From: Pseudescherichia sp031987975
Lineage (GTDB): Bacteria > Pseudomonadota > Gammaproteobacteria > Enterobacterales > Enterobacteriaceae
Assembly: GCF_031987975.1 (NCBI RefSeq)
Contig: NZ_DALZYX010000007.1
Coordinates: 124,001-188,000, forward strand
Reading direction: 5' to 3'
Length of the DNA: 64,000 nucleotides
Shown here: positions 50,129 through 59,606 of the stretch, one piece after another
How positions within the stretch are numbered: position 1 is the stretch's first letter
How the letters are laid out: the number at the start of each line of letters is the position of its first letter
Position numbers and translations under genes: made by a program
Notes under the pieces: generated by a model
The model's input: the letters and a program-made list of their open reading frames with translations, nothing else
Told to the model about the DNA's origin: nothing
The model's database searches: none

Positions 50129-51010
50129 ATGCAGCTATCCCCCGTCTCTGCCCCGCAGCCAGGTTGGCAACGCTTCTGGCTGCTGATGCTAGCCCTGCTG
50201 CTTACCGGTTGTGCGAGCAAGAAGAGCGAGATGAGTGAGAAGGGCGTGGTTAAGAAAGTGAGCTATGAGCTGGATACCCAGCGTCAGGCCCAGGCCGCCT
50301 ACCCAAGAATCAAAGTGCTGGTGATCCACTACACGGCGGGCGACTTCGATACCTCTCTTGCAACCCTGACGGATAAAAATGTCAGCTCGCACTATCTGAT
50401 CCCCGAACATCCGCCCGTTCATAACGGCAGGCCGCGCATCTGGCAGCTGGTGCCTGAGGATCAGCTGGCGTGGCACGCTGGGGTGAGCTACTGGCGGGGG
50501 GCCACGCGCATTAACGATACCTCAATCGGCATTGAGTTAGAGAACCACGGCTGGCAGAAGATAGGCAGAGATAAAGACTTTACCCCCTTCGCGGCGGATC
50601 AAATCGCCGCCTTGATTCCGCTGGCGAAGGATATCATTAATAGTTACAACATACTTCCTGTTAACGTCGTGGCGCACTCGGACGTTGCGCCTCAGCGAAA
50701 GGTCGATCCCGGTCCGCTCTTTCCGTGGCGTGAACTGGCCGCGCAGGGGATTGGCGCCTGGCCCGACGCCCAACGTGTGACCTTCTACCTCAATGGTCGT
50801 GCGCCTTCTGAGAGAGTCGATAGCGCAGCGCTGCTGGACGTGCTCTACCGCTACGGCTATGAGGTTGTGCCGGGCATGACCCTTGCCCAGCAGAAGAGGG
50901 TGATTATGGCCTTCCAGATGCACTTCCGTCCGGCACGCTACGACGGCGTCGCCGACGCGGAAAGCCTGGCCATTGCCAACGCGCTGCTGGAGAAGTACGG
51001 CCAGGGCTAA
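50129..51010 (+). CDS. amiD: N-acetylmuramoyl-L-alanine amidase AmiD
   Basis: 293 residues (E. coli 276), extended at the N-terminus. Lipid-anchored outer membrane amidase; lipobox LLLTGC. Amidase_2 zinc site: VLVIHYTAGDFD (His), WHAG, and VVAHSDVAPQRKVDPGPLFPW (His, Asp/Lys). C-terminal peptidoglycan-binding helices (MAFQMHFRP). Cleaves the MurNAc-L-Ala bond, including anhydro-muropeptides. ATG 50129 has GGAG. Confidence 0.95.
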   Translation: MQLSPVSAPQPGWQRFWLLMLALLLTGCASKKSEMSEKGVVKKVSYELDTQRQAQAAYPRIKVLVIHYTAGDFDTSLATLTDKNVSSHYLIPEHPPVHNGRPRIWQLVPEDQLAWHAGVSYWRGATRINDTSIGIELENHGWQKIGRDKDFTPFAADQIAALIPLAKDIINSYNILPVNVVAHSDVAPQRKVDPGPLFPWRELAAQGIGAWPDAQRVTFYLNGRAPSERVDSAALLDVLYRYGYEVVPGMTLAQQKRVIMAFQMHFRPARYDGVADAESLAIANALLEKYGQG

Positions 51011-51012
51011 GC

Positions 51013-52026
51013 TCAGCGGTGCAGTTTGCCGTGATCCTTCAGCCACAGAGCGGTGCGCCGGATCCCCTCATCGAGCGTAACCAGCGGAGCATAGCCCAGC
51101 TCCTCGCGGGCGCGGGTCGTGTCGAGGGTAAAGTCGAAGTTAAGCTTCGATACGCCGTAGTGGGTCAACGCCGGCTCTTTGGCCCGCTTGTCGCAGAAGC
51201 GCTCCATGCTGCGGGCGATGATATCCAACATCGGGTAGGGCACCGAGCGGATGCGGCAGTGGATCTCCAGCTCGTCAATCAGCCGCTGCACGATGCTGCG
51301 CAGGGTGCGGCGTTCGCCGTTGGTAATGTTGTAGGCGCGTCCGGAGGGCAGTCCATCACAGCTCTCCTGGCTGGCGAGCCACATGGCATGAACGGCGTTC
51401 TCAAAATAGGTCATATCCACTAAGGCATCCCCACCGCGCGGGAGCAGCACGCTGCGGTAGTGGTGCATCATCTGCGCCAGCCGGGGAATAAAGACCTTAT
51501 CGTGCGGGCCAAACAGACTCTGCGGCCGTAGGATGGTAAAGCGGGTGTTGGGGTTCGCCTGGGCCAGGAGCTGGATCACCTCTTCAGCTGCGGCTTTGCT
51601 GCGGGCAAATTCGTTGGCAAAACGCGCCGGACGAAAGTTCTCGTCGATATCATGATGATGGTGATAGTCAAAATAGAGCGACGGGGAGGAGACGTGGATA
51701 AAGTTCCGCACGCCCCAGGCCACGGCCCACTCGCCGAGGCGACGAGTCGCTCGCACGTTGGCAAGGTCGAACGCCTCCTGAGTACCCCAGGGGGAGGTGA
51801 AACTTGAGCAGTGCCAGAGCGTGTCAACGCCGGCCAGCATCACCTTTGCCTGCGAGGAGACCAGCTCGGTGAGATCGGCATGGACGAACTCCGCGCCCAT
51901 CTTTTGCAGCAGCTTGCCCATCGCTTCATTGCGACCGCTTGCTCTGACGCTCACGCCTCTCTGACGCAAATACTCGACCGCGTTACGGCCTAAACCGCTG
52001 GTTGCGCCGGTGACCAGAACCTTCAT
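51013..52026 (-). CDS. ybjS: NAD(P)-binding epimerase-like protein YbjS
   Basis: 337 residues, as in E. coli. Extended short-chain dehydrogenase/reductase: TGATSGLGRNAVEYL (GxxGxxG), SSPSLYFDYHHHHD and the ARSKAAAEEVI (catalytic Lys region, with the Tyr of the YxxxK replaced by Ala-Arg-Ser, so the usual Tyr is not obvious). Putative 3-beta-hydroxysteroid dehydrogenase-like; substrate unknown. In K-12 it is with ybjT; that gene is missing here. Confidence 0.92.
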   Translation of the reverse strand: MKVLVTGATSGLGRNAVEYLRQRGVSVRASGRNEAMGKLLQKMGAEFVHADLTELVSSQAKVMLAGVDTLWHCSSFTSPWGTQEAFDLANVRATRRLGEWAVAWGVRNFIHVSSPSLYFDYHHHHDIDENFRPARFANEFARSKAAAEEVIQLLAQANPNTRFTILRPQSLFGPHDKVFIPRLAQMMHHYRSVLLPRGGDALVDMTYFENAVHAMWLASQESCDGLPSGRAYNITNGERRTLRSIVQRLIDELEIHCRIRSVPYPMLDIIARSMERFCDKRAKEPALTHYGVSKLNFDFTLDTTRAREELGYAPLVTLDEGIRRTALWLKDHGKLHR

Positions 52027-52148
52027 AGCAATCCACTGTGTTGAAAAGAATTTCGTGCGCATTCTTCCGTGAATTACGCCGCTATGCAATGGAAAGATGA
52101 CAGAATAAAGCCCAATTTCAGACTTTATCTGTCAATTATTCTACACCC

Positions 52149-53150
52149 TTAACGTTTCAGGAATGCCTGCCAGTAGCTAACCAGCTCTTCCAGCTGCGCA
52201 CGGCTCACGTCGAGATGGGTAACGATGCGGATAATGGGCGAGGCGTTAAGCAGCACGCCGCGCGCCTGCATAAATTCGCCAAGGGCGGCAGCGTTCTGCT
52301 CGCCCACGCGGACAAACAGCATATTGGTATCGTGACGCATCACGTCTGCGCCAATCTCCTGCAGCTGGGCTGCCAGCCAGGCGGCGTTGGCGTGATCCTC
52401 TTTCAGGCGCTCAACGTTGTTTTTCAGCGCATAGAGACCTGCCGCCGCCAGGATCCCCGCCTGACGCATGCCGCCGCCGGTCATCTTCCGCCAGCGGTTA
52501 GCGCGTTTGATGTACTCATGGCTGCCGACCAGCAGCGAGCCAACTGGCGTGCCGAGGCCTTTCGAGAGGCAGATAGTGAAGGTATCGCAGTACTGGGTAA
52601 TCTCTTTTAACGCACAGCCATACTCGACCACCGCGTTAAAGATGCGCGCGCCGTCAACGTGCAGGGCCAGGCCTTTCTCACGGGTAAAGTTCCACGCGTC
52701 TTCAAGGTAACCACGGGGCAGCACCTTGCCATTATGGGTGTTCTCTAAGCTCAGCAGGCGGGTGCGGGCAAAGTGGATATCGTCCGGCTTGATCTTCGCC
52801 GCCACTTTATCCAGCGGTAGAGAGCCGTCCGGGCTGGCGTCGATGGGCTGCGGCTGAATGCTCCCCAGCACCGCTGCGCCGCCGGCCTCGTAGAGATAGT
52901 TGTGTGCCCCCTGACCAACGATATACTCCTCGCCGCGCTCGCAGTGGCTAAGCAGCGCCACCAGGTTGGCCTGGGTGCCGGTAGGCAGAAACAGCGCCGC
53001 CTCTTTGCCCGAAAGCTCGGCGGCGTAGCGTTGCAGTTCATTAACGGTGGGATCGTCACCATAGACGTCGTCCCCGACCGGGGCGGCCATCATCGCTTCC
53101 AGCATGGCGCGGCTCGGGCGGGTAACGGTATCACTACGTAAATCTATCAC
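52149..53150 (-). CDS. ltaE: Low-specificity L-threonine aldolase
   Basis: 333 residues, as in E. coli. PLP enzyme cleaving L-threonine and L-allo-threonine to glycine and acetaldehyde. DLRSDTVTRPSRAMLEAMMAAPVGDDVYG, the PLP Lys in TICLSKGLGTPVGSLL, and LENTHNGKVLPRGY are kept. Thirty-eight bases separate it from poxB, transcribed in the same direction, so they form one operon (K-12 also). Confidence 0.96.
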   Translation of the reverse strand: MIDLRSDTVTRPSRAMLEAMMAAPVGDDVYGDDPTVNELQRYAAELSGKEAALFLPTGTQANLVALLSHCERGEEYIVGQGAHNYLYEAGGAAVLGSIQPQPIDASPDGSLPLDKVAAKIKPDDIHFARTRLLSLENTHNGKVLPRGYLEDAWNFTREKGLALHVDGARIFNAVVEYGCALKEITQYCDTFTICLSKGLGTPVGSLLVGSHEYIKRANRWRKMTGGGMRQAGILAAAGLYALKNNVERLKEDHANAAWLAAQLQEIGADVMRHDTNMLFVRVGEQNAAALGEFMQARGVLLNASPIIRIVTHLDVSRAQLEELVSYWQAFLKR

Positions 53151-53188
53151 GGCACTTCCTTATCAGGTTCAGGATCGTGCCATCTGTT

Positions 53189-54907
53189 TTACCTGAGCCA
53201 GTTGGTTTTCGCCAGCTCCACAACCTCGTCGCCGCGACCGTTAATAATGGCGCGCAGCATATAGAGGCTAAAGCCTTTGGCCTGCTCAAGCTTGATCTGA
53301 GGTGGAATGGAAAGCTCCTCTTTTGCCACCGTCACGTCTACCAGCACCGGCCCTTCGGTGGCAAACGCACGCTGCAGGGCGCTATCGACGTCGGCGGATT
53401 TCTCGACGCGGATGCCGGTAATGCCGCAGGCCTCGGCGATGCGGGCGAAGTTGGTCTCATGCAGATCGGTTCCGTCCGTCAGGTAGCCCCCGGCCTTCAT
53501 CTCCATTGCCACAAAGCCCAGCACGCTGTTGTTAAAGACGATGATTTTTACCGGCAGCTTCATCTGCGCCAGCGAGAGAAAATCGCCCATCAGCATGCTG
53601 AAGCCGCCGTCGCCGCACATCGCTACCACCTGGCGGCCGGGCTGTGTCGCCTGCGCCCCCAGCGCCTGCGGCATGGCGTTGGCCATCGAGCCGTGGTTGA
53701 ACGAGCCGAGCAGACGGCGCTTGCCGTTCATCTTCAGATAGCGCGCGGCCCACACCGTTGGCGTCCCGACATCACAGGTGAAAATAGCGTCGTCATCGGC
53801 AAAGTCGCTGATCCGCTGGGCCAGATACTGCGGGTGAATAACCTTGCTGCTGGGCTTGGCCAGATCGTCCAGTCCCTTGCGAGCGTCGCGGTAGTCCTCC
53901 AGCGCTTTATCAAGGAAGCGGCGGTCGGTTTTCTCCTCCAGGTGCGGCAGCAGGGCGGCCAGCGTGGCTTTGATATCGCCTACCAGCGCCATGTCGACCC
54001 TGCTGTGCGCGCCGATGCTGGCCGGGTTGATATCGATCTGGATAATTTTGGCATCGGTGGGGTAGAAGGCCCGATAGGGGAACTGGGTGCCGAGCAATAT
54101 CACCGTGTCGGCGTTCATCATGGCATGGAAGCCGGATGAGAAGCCGATCAGCCCGGTCATCCCTACGTCGTAGGGATTGTCATACTCGACGTGCTCCTTG
54201 CCGCGCATGGCATGGATAATCGGTGCCTTCAGCTTTTCCGCGAAGGCGAGCAGCTCGTCATGCGCTCCGGCACAGCCGCTGCCGCACATCAGGGCGATAT
54301 TGCTGGAGTAGCGCAGCAGCTGAGCTAGCTTTTGCAGCTCCGTTTCGGTTGGGGTCACCACCGGCTGTGGCGCGCTGTACCAGTGGCTGCTGGTGCTCTC
54401 CGGCGCGGGCTTCAGCGCCACGTCGCCGGGCAGGACGATCACCGAGACGCCGCGATTGAGGATCGCCTTACGCATGGCGATGGCTAACACCTGTGGGATC
54501 TGCTCCGGGCTGGAGACCAGCTCGCAGTAGTGGCTGCATTCGCGGAACAGCTCCTGCGGGTGAGTCTCCTGGAAGTAGCCGCTGCCGATTTCGCTGGAAG
54601 GAATGTGCGCCGCAATGGCCAGCACCGGCACATGGTTGCGGTGGCAGTCAAAGAGGCCGTTAATCAGGTGCAGGTTGCCTGGGCCACATGAGCCTGCGCA
54701 CACCGCCAGCTCGCCCGTCAGCTGCGCCTCGGCTCCGGCAGCAAAGGCGGCTACCTCTTCATGACGAGTCGACATCCAGTCGATGGTGCCCATCTTGTTC
54801 AGGCTATCGCTCAGGCCATTCAGTGAATCGCCGGTAACGCCCCAAATGCGTTTTACCCCGGCCTGCTCCAGCGTTTTTGCGATATAGGCAGCGACGGTTT
54901 GTTTCAT
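53189..54907 (-). CDS. poxB: Pyruvate dehydrogenase (quinone) PoxB
   Basis: 572 residues, as in E. coli. TPP- and FAD-dependent peripheral-membrane enzyme oxidising pyruvate to acetate and CO2 with reduction of quinone, used in stationary phase. HEEVAAFAAGAEAQLTG (catalytic Glu), VAMCGDGGFSMLMGDF (TPP-Mg2+) and an amphipathic lipid-binding C-terminus (GRGDEVVELAKTNWLR). ATG 54907 chosen by homology. RpoS-controlled in E. coli. Confidence 0.96.
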   Translation of the reverse strand: MKQTVAAYIAKTLEQAGVKRIWGVTGDSLNGLSDSLNKMGTIDWMSTRHEEVAAFAAGAEAQLTGELAVCAGSCGPGNLHLINGLFDCHRNHVPVLAIAAHIPSSEIGSGYFQETHPQELFRECSHYCELVSSPEQIPQVLAIAMRKAILNRGVSVIVLPGDVALKPAPESTSSHWYSAPQPVVTPTETELQKLAQLLRYSSNIALMCGSGCAGAHDELLAFAEKLKAPIIHAMRGKEHVEYDNPYDVGMTGLIGFSSGFHAMMNADTVILLGTQFPYRAFYPTDAKIIQIDINPASIGAHSRVDMALVGDIKATLAALLPHLEEKTDRRFLDKALEDYRDARKGLDDLAKPSSKVIHPQYLAQRISDFADDDAIFTCDVGTPTVWAARYLKMNGKRRLLGSFNHGSMANAMPQALGAQATQPGRQVVAMCGDGGFSMLMGDFLSLAQMKLPVKIIVFNNSVLGFVAMEMKAGGYLTDGTDLHETNFARIAEACGITGIRVEKSADVDSALQRAFATEGPVLVDVTVAKEELSIPPQIKLEQAKGFSLYMLRAIINGRGDEVVELAKTNWLR

Positions 54908-54975
54908 CTTTTCATCTCCATTTTGTGATGTTGCTAACAAGCTTAGATGAAAAAGAGAATACGGTGCCGGTTGGT

Positions 54976-55000
54976 GTAGGCCCGGCAGGCTCGCCGGGCG
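54976..55000. repeat. REP-like hairpin
   Basis: GTAGGCCCGGCAGGCTCGCC followed by GGGCG: arms GCCCGGC and GCCGGGC. Between hcr and poxB; probably protects the hcr mRNA end. Confidence 0.75.
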
Positions 55001-55006
55001 TTTACC

Positions 55007-55975
55007 TTACGCTAACACCAAATCGCTCTCTGGCTGGCAGGAGCAGGCCAGCACGTACCCCTCGGCAATCTCGGCATCCGTCAGCGTCATGGTGCTGGTT
55101 ACTGAATACTCCCCGGCAACCACCTTCGTTTTACAGCAGCCGCACACGCCCGCCCGGCAGGCCACGTTAACCGGCACCTTGTTGCTCTCCATCGCTTCCA
55201 GCAGGGTGGTGCCGACCGGGGCGTAGAACTCCCGTGCCAGCTGCAGGGCGCTGATCTTCAGCCCGCTGCTGGCCGCCGCGGCGACCGGCACAAAGAACTG
55301 CTCTTTGTAGAAGCGCGTCACGCCCAGCGCCTTCACCGCGCTTTCCACCCACTCCATGTAGGGGGCAGGACCGCAGGTCATCACGGTACGCGAGGCGAGA
55401 TCCGGCACGCTCTGCAGCAGCCCGGTGGTCAAGCGACCGGCAATAAATCCGATAGTGGCGTTGTGCTCTGCCAGCAGGGTGACCGGATAGTCACGCCACT
55501 CATCGGCGAAGATCACATCCTGCGGCGAGCGCACGCTAAAGATAGTCTGCACGTCAGCCTGCGGGCGGTATTTTGCCAGCCAGCGGCGCATCGACATAAT
55601 CGGCGTAACGCCGCAGCCCGCCGCCAGCAGCAGCACCCGGTCGTCAGGCTTATCATCACAGGTAAACTCACCCTGTGCGTCAGAGAGCCAGAGATAGTCC
55701 CCGCGCTTCACCTCCCGCGTCAGCCACTGCGATCCTACTCCATCGTCAAGACGACGGACGGTCAGCGTAATGTACTCGCTCACCCCCGGCGTGGAGGAGA
55801 TTGTGTAGGCGCGCAGGGTATCGGCGGCGTTGCCGATGCTGACCAGCGCATACTGTCCGGCGCGGTACGGATAGTAGTCGTGGCACAGCAAGGAGAGCGT
55901 CCACACATCCGGCGTCTCCTGATGGATGTGGTGAACCTGCATCCGCCATGGACATTGTGAGGTTGGCATCGTCAT
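55007..55975 (-). CDS. hcr: NADH oxidoreductase Hcr
   Basis: 322 residues, as in E. coli. Electron donor for Hcp: FAD/FMN domain (RAYTISSTPGVSEYITLTVR), NAD domain (LLLAAGCGVTPIMSMRRW) and a C-terminal [2Fe-2S] ferredoxin domain with CRAGVCGCCKTKV...CSC cysteines. Its start is 10 bases after the hcp stop, one operon. Confidence 0.95.
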   Translation of the reverse strand: MTMPTSQCPWRMQVHHIHQETPDVWTLSLLCHDYYPYRAGQYALVSIGNAADTLRAYTISSTPGVSEYITLTVRRLDDGVGSQWLTREVKRGDYLWLSDAQGEFTCDDKPDDRVLLLAAGCGVTPIMSMRRWLAKYRPQADVQTIFSVRSPQDVIFADEWRDYPVTLLAEHNATIGFIAGRLTTGLLQSVPDLASRTVMTCGPAPYMEWVESAVKALGVTRFYKEQFFVPVAAAASSGLKISALQLAREFYAPVGTTLLEAMESNKVPVNVACRAGVCGCCKTKVVAGEYSVTSTMTLTDAEIAEGYVLACSCQPESDLVLA

Positions 55976-55985
55976 CGTCTACTCC

Positions 55986-57638
55986 TTACGCGCTCAGCAG
56001 CTGCTGCATATCTTGTTCAACGGTGGTGACCGACCGCAGGCCAAACTTCTCGTTCAGCACCGCCAGCAGATCCGGGGTCAGGAAGCCCGGCGCGGTCGGG
56101 CCGGTAACGATATTGGTGACGCCCAGGGAGAGCAGGGTCAGCAGGATCACAATCGCTTTCTGCTCGAACCAGGAGAGCACCAGTGACAACGGCAGGTCGT
56201 TTACGCCGCAGCCCAGCTTCTCTGCCAGGGTTACCGCCAGAATGATCGCCGAGTAGGCGTCGTTGCACTGACCGGCATCCACCAGACGCGGCAGCCCTTC
56301 GATGTTGCCAAAGTCGAGCTTGTTAAAGCGGTACTTACCGCAGGCGAGGGTCAGGATCAGGCAGTCTTCCGGCACGCTGGTGGCGAAGTCGGTAAAGTAG
56401 TTACGCTCCTCGCGTGCGCCGTCGCAGCCGCCCACCAGGAAGATATGGCGCAGCTTCTCACGGCTCACCAGGTCAATCAGCGTATCGGCCGCGCCAAGCA
56501 GGGTCTGGCGACCAAAGCCGACGGTGATCAGGTGTTCAATCTCGCTGTAGGGGAAGCCAGCCATCTGCTGGGCCTGGGCGATCACCGGCGCAAAATCATC
56601 ACCCTCAAGGTGGCTCACGCCCGGCCAGCCCACGATACTGCGGGTCCAGATACGATCGTCGTAGGCACCCGGAGCCGGATCGATGATGCAGTTGGAGGTC
56701 ATCACGATAGGGCCAGGGAAGCGGGCAAACTCCACCTGCTGGTTCTGCCAGCCGCTGCCGTAGTTACCCACCAGGTGCTTGTACTTACGCAGCTCCGGGT
56801 AGCCGTGGGCCGGCAGCATTTCACCGTGGGTATAGACGTTCACGCCCGTGCCTTCAGTCTGTTGCAGCAGGTTGTGCAGATCCTTCAGATCGTGTCCGGA
56901 GATGAGAATACACTTCCCGGCAACCGCCTTGACGTTAACCTGGGTTGGGGTCGGGTGGCCGTAAGCGCTGGTCTCACCGGCGTCGAGGATGCTCATCACT
57001 TTGAAGTTCATCTGCCCGATCTCCATGGAGCACTCAAGCAGGGCATTCATATCGGATGGCCAGGTGCCGAGCCACGCCATGATCTTATGGTACTGGGCGT
57101 AGATGGCGTTGTCGTACTGGCCGAGCACGTGGGCGTGCTCCATGTAGGCCGCGGCACCTTTCAGGCCGTAGAGGCAGAGCAGGCGCAGGCCAAGAATATT
57201 GTCGCCGATCTCGGCTTTATCTTTGTTAGGGGTAAACACAGCGGCCTGGCGCTGAAGCTCGCCCAGGTCGTCGCTTACCAGCTGTAATCCCGCCATCGGG
57301 TTATCAACGGAGGCTGTGGGATCGATGCTCAGGCAGAGCGCTTTCAGCGCTTCACGTTTGGCAATGGCTTCCTGGGCATAACCGACGATGCGCGGTGAGT
57401 CAAAGTTCACGTTGGTCAGGGTGGAGAAGAAGGCGCGAGGGGCGAAGCTATCGATCTCATGATCGATCAGATCGTAGTCGCGGGCTTTTAGCGCCCAGGC
57501 GGACAAGCCTTGCAGCGCTGCGATCAAGAGGTCCTGTAGGTCAGAGGTCTCTGCGGTTTTACCGCACATACCCTGCGCATAAGAGCAGCCGTTGCCAGCC
57601 GGGGTACGGATAGTTTGTTCACATTGCACACAAAACAT
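55986..57638 (-). CDS. hcp: Hybrid-cluster protein Hcp (NO reductase)
   Basis: 550 residues, as in E. coli. Reduces NO (and hydroxylamine) under anaerobic conditions; also S-nitrosylating roles. The N-terminal cysteines FCVQCEQT...GCSYAQGMCGKT hold the iron-sulfur cluster; the hybrid cluster uses DSHGEMLPAHGYPE-type (here THGEMLPAHGYPEL), VGGCDGARE, LTLACGKYRFN and DAGQCND. ATG 57638. Upstream NsrR- and FNR-like sites fit known control. Confidence 0.96.
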   Translation of the reverse strand: MFCVQCEQTIRTPAGNGCSYAQGMCGKTAETSDLQDLLIAALQGLSAWALKARDYDLIDHEIDSFAPRAFFSTLTNVNFDSPRIVGYAQEAIAKREALKALCLSIDPTASVDNPMAGLQLVSDDLGELQRQAAVFTPNKDKAEIGDNILGLRLLCLYGLKGAAAYMEHAHVLGQYDNAIYAQYHKIMAWLGTWPSDMNALLECSMEIGQMNFKVMSILDAGETSAYGHPTPTQVNVKAVAGKCILISGHDLKDLHNLLQQTEGTGVNVYTHGEMLPAHGYPELRKYKHLVGNYGSGWQNQQVEFARFPGPIVMTSNCIIDPAPGAYDDRIWTRSIVGWPGVSHLEGDDFAPVIAQAQQMAGFPYSEIEHLITVGFGRQTLLGAADTLIDLVSREKLRHIFLVGGCDGAREERNYFTDFATSVPEDCLILTLACGKYRFNKLDFGNIEGLPRLVDAGQCNDAYSAIILAVTLAEKLGCGVNDLPLSLVLSWFEQKAIVILLTLLSLGVTNIVTGPTAPGFLTPDLLAVLNEKFGLRSVTTVEQDMQQLLSA

Positions 57639-57651
57639 GGTCACACCTATA

Positions 57652-57674
57652 AAGTTATATTTTAAATACATGTT
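57652..57674 (-). promoter_or_regulatory. NsrR operator of hcp
   Basis: On the minus strand AACATGTATTTAAAATATAA plus CTT: fits NsrR AAGATGYATTT-N-AAATRCATCTT at most bases. Just upstream of hcp, as in E. coli. Confidence 0.7.
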
Positions 57675-57732
57675 TAAGGTTATTCCCCGGCGAGAGGCGG
57701 TTAAAGCGATATTTATGCTATTTGAAGAGAGA

Positions 57733-57746
57733 TTGATTTAGCGCAA
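57733..57746. promoter_or_regulatory. FNR-like site of hcp
   Basis: TTGATTTAGCGCAA against TTGAT-N4-ATCAA: left half perfect, right half 3 of 5. About 100 bases before hcp, in the region of the E. coli FNR site. Confidence 0.45.
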
Positions 57747-57851
57747 TTTTGGCAAGGGTCGCCTACCGATAAAGGGGTAGTCAGGGGAAGAATATCGTTA
57801 AGCATCCCGCAAATTTATGTAATTATTTAAAATCACTCTGTGGGAGGCGAA

Positions 57852-59510
57852 ATGCGACTTGAACGGGTAGAGATTGTAGGGTTTCGCGGCATCAATCGTT
57901 TGTCGCTGATGCTGGAGCATAATAACGTTCTGATAGGAGAAAACGCGTGGGGAAAATCGAGCCTGCTTGATGCGCTCACGCTGCTGCTTTCACCGGAAAC
58001 GGATCTGTATACCTTTACCCGCAACGACTTCTGGTTTCCCCCCGGCGATATCCAGGGCCGTGAGCGCCACCTGCATATTATTCTGACCTTTTGTGAAGCC
58101 GAGCCGGGTAACTACCGCGCCCGTCGCTATCGTCCGCTGGTGAGCTGTATAGCTGAAGGTACGGACGGCTACCGACGGATTTTCTACCGTCTGGAGGGGG
58201 AGCAGGCGAACAACGGGGATGTCACTACTCGTCGCACCTTCCTGGATGCCGAAGGCCAGACGTTAGCGCTGGGGGAGTCCGACGATCTTGCCCAGCATCT
58301 GGTGCGGCTGATGCCGGTCCTGCGCCTGCGCGACGCTCGCTTTATGCGTCGCATCCGCGATGGCAGCGTGCCGGATCTGCCGGAAGTGGACGTCACTGCC
58401 CGCCAGCTCGACGTGCTGGCCCAGGAGCTAATGTCACGCCCGCAGAACCTTAGCGACGGACAGATCCGCCAGGGGCTGTCAGCGATGGTGCAGCTGCTGG
58501 AGCACTATTTTGCCGAGCAGGGCACCGGACAGGCCCGTCAGCGCCTGATGCGCCGTCACTCTCACGATGAGCAGCGCAGCTGGCGCTATCTCGATATCAT
58601 TAACCGAATGATCGACCGTCCCGGCGGTCGCAGCCACCGGGTGATCCTGCTGGGCCTGTTCGCCACCCTGCTAAAAGCTAAGGGGACCGTACAGCTGGAC
58701 AGGGATGCGCGCCCGCTGCTGCTGATTGAGGATCCGGAGACGCGCCTACACCCGATCATGCTGTCGGTGGCCTGGCACCTGCTCAATCTGCTGCCGCTCC
58801 AGCGCATCACCACCACCAACTCCGGGGAGCTGCTCTCCCTGACGCCCGTCGAGCACCTCTGTCGGCTGGTGCGCGAGGCCTCCCGGGTAGCCGCCTGGCG
58901 GCTGGGACCGAGCGGGCTGAGCGCGGAGGATGGTCGCCGCATCGCCTTTCATATTCGCGCCAACCGCCCCTCGTCGCTCTTTGCCCGCTGCTGGCTGCTG
59001 GTGGAGGGGGAGACGGAGACCTGGACCATCAGCGAGCTGGCGCGCCAGTGCGGCCACCATTTTGATGCTGAAGGGATTAAGGTAATCGAGTTCGCTCAGT
59101 CTGGCCTGAAGCCGCTAGTGAAGTTCGCCCGACGGATGGGCATCGCATGGCATGTGCTGGTGGATGGCGACGAGGCGGGAAAGAAGTATGCCACCATGGT
59201 GCGCAGCCTGCTTGATAATGACAAAGGCCTTGAGCGGGAGCATCTGACCGCGCTGCCCGCCCTCGATATGGAGCACTTTATGTACCGTCAGGGCTTTGCC
59301 GATGTCTACCACCGCATCGCTCAGCTGCCGGAGGGGATCCGCATGAACGAGCGGCGGGTAATCATTAAAGCGATCCACCACTCATCGAAGCCGGATCTGG
59401 CCATCGAGGTGGCGCTAGAGGCGGGACGGCGGGGCATAGAGGCGGTGCCGCCTCTGCTGCGCAATATGTTCTCCCGCGTGCTGTGGCTGGCGCGCGGACG
59501 GGCAGACTAA
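57852..59510 (+). CDS. ybjD: OLD-family ATP-dependent endonuclease-like protein YbjD
   Basis: 552 residues, as in E. coli. N-terminal ABC-type ATPase (GENAWGKSSLLDALTLLL Walker A; LLIEDPETRLHPIM Walker B) and C-terminal TOPRIM nuclease (LLVEGETETWTISELA; VLVDGDEAGKKYA; DMEHFMYRQG). The class-2 OLD arrangement. ATG 57852 has GGGAGG. Biological role not established. In K-12 aqpZ and lysO lie between hcp and it. Confidence 0.93.
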   Translation: MRLERVEIVGFRGINRLSLMLEHNNVLIGENAWGKSSLLDALTLLLSPETDLYTFTRNDFWFPPGDIQGRERHLHIILTFCEAEPGNYRARRYRPLVSCIAEGTDGYRRIFYRLEGEQANNGDVTTRRTFLDAEGQTLALGESDDLAQHLVRLMPVLRLRDARFMRRIRDGSVPDLPEVDVTARQLDVLAQELMSRPQNLSDGQIRQGLSAMVQLLEHYFAEQGTGQARQRLMRRHSHDEQRSWRYLDIINRMIDRPGGRSHRVILLGLFATLLKAKGTVQLDRDARPLLLIEDPETRLHPIMLSVAWHLLNLLPLQRITTTNSGELLSLTPVEHLCRLVREASRVAAWRLGPSGLSAEDGRRIAFHIRANRPSSLFARCWLLVEGETETWTISELARQCGHHFDAEGIKVIEFAQSGLKPLVKFARRMGIAWHVLVDGDEAGKKYATMVRSLLDNDKGLEREHLTALPALDMEHFMYRQGFADVYHRIAQLPEGIRMNERRVIIKAIHHSSKPDLAIEVALEAGRRGIEAVPPLLRNMFSRVLWLARGRAD

Positions 59511-59606
59511 TCCTGAATCGTTCAGGCAAAAAAAGAGAGGGTTTCAGCCGCGGGCGGTTCATATAGAATTGTTTCAGTGTAGTCAGCTTAACTATCCGGA
59601 ATTTTT

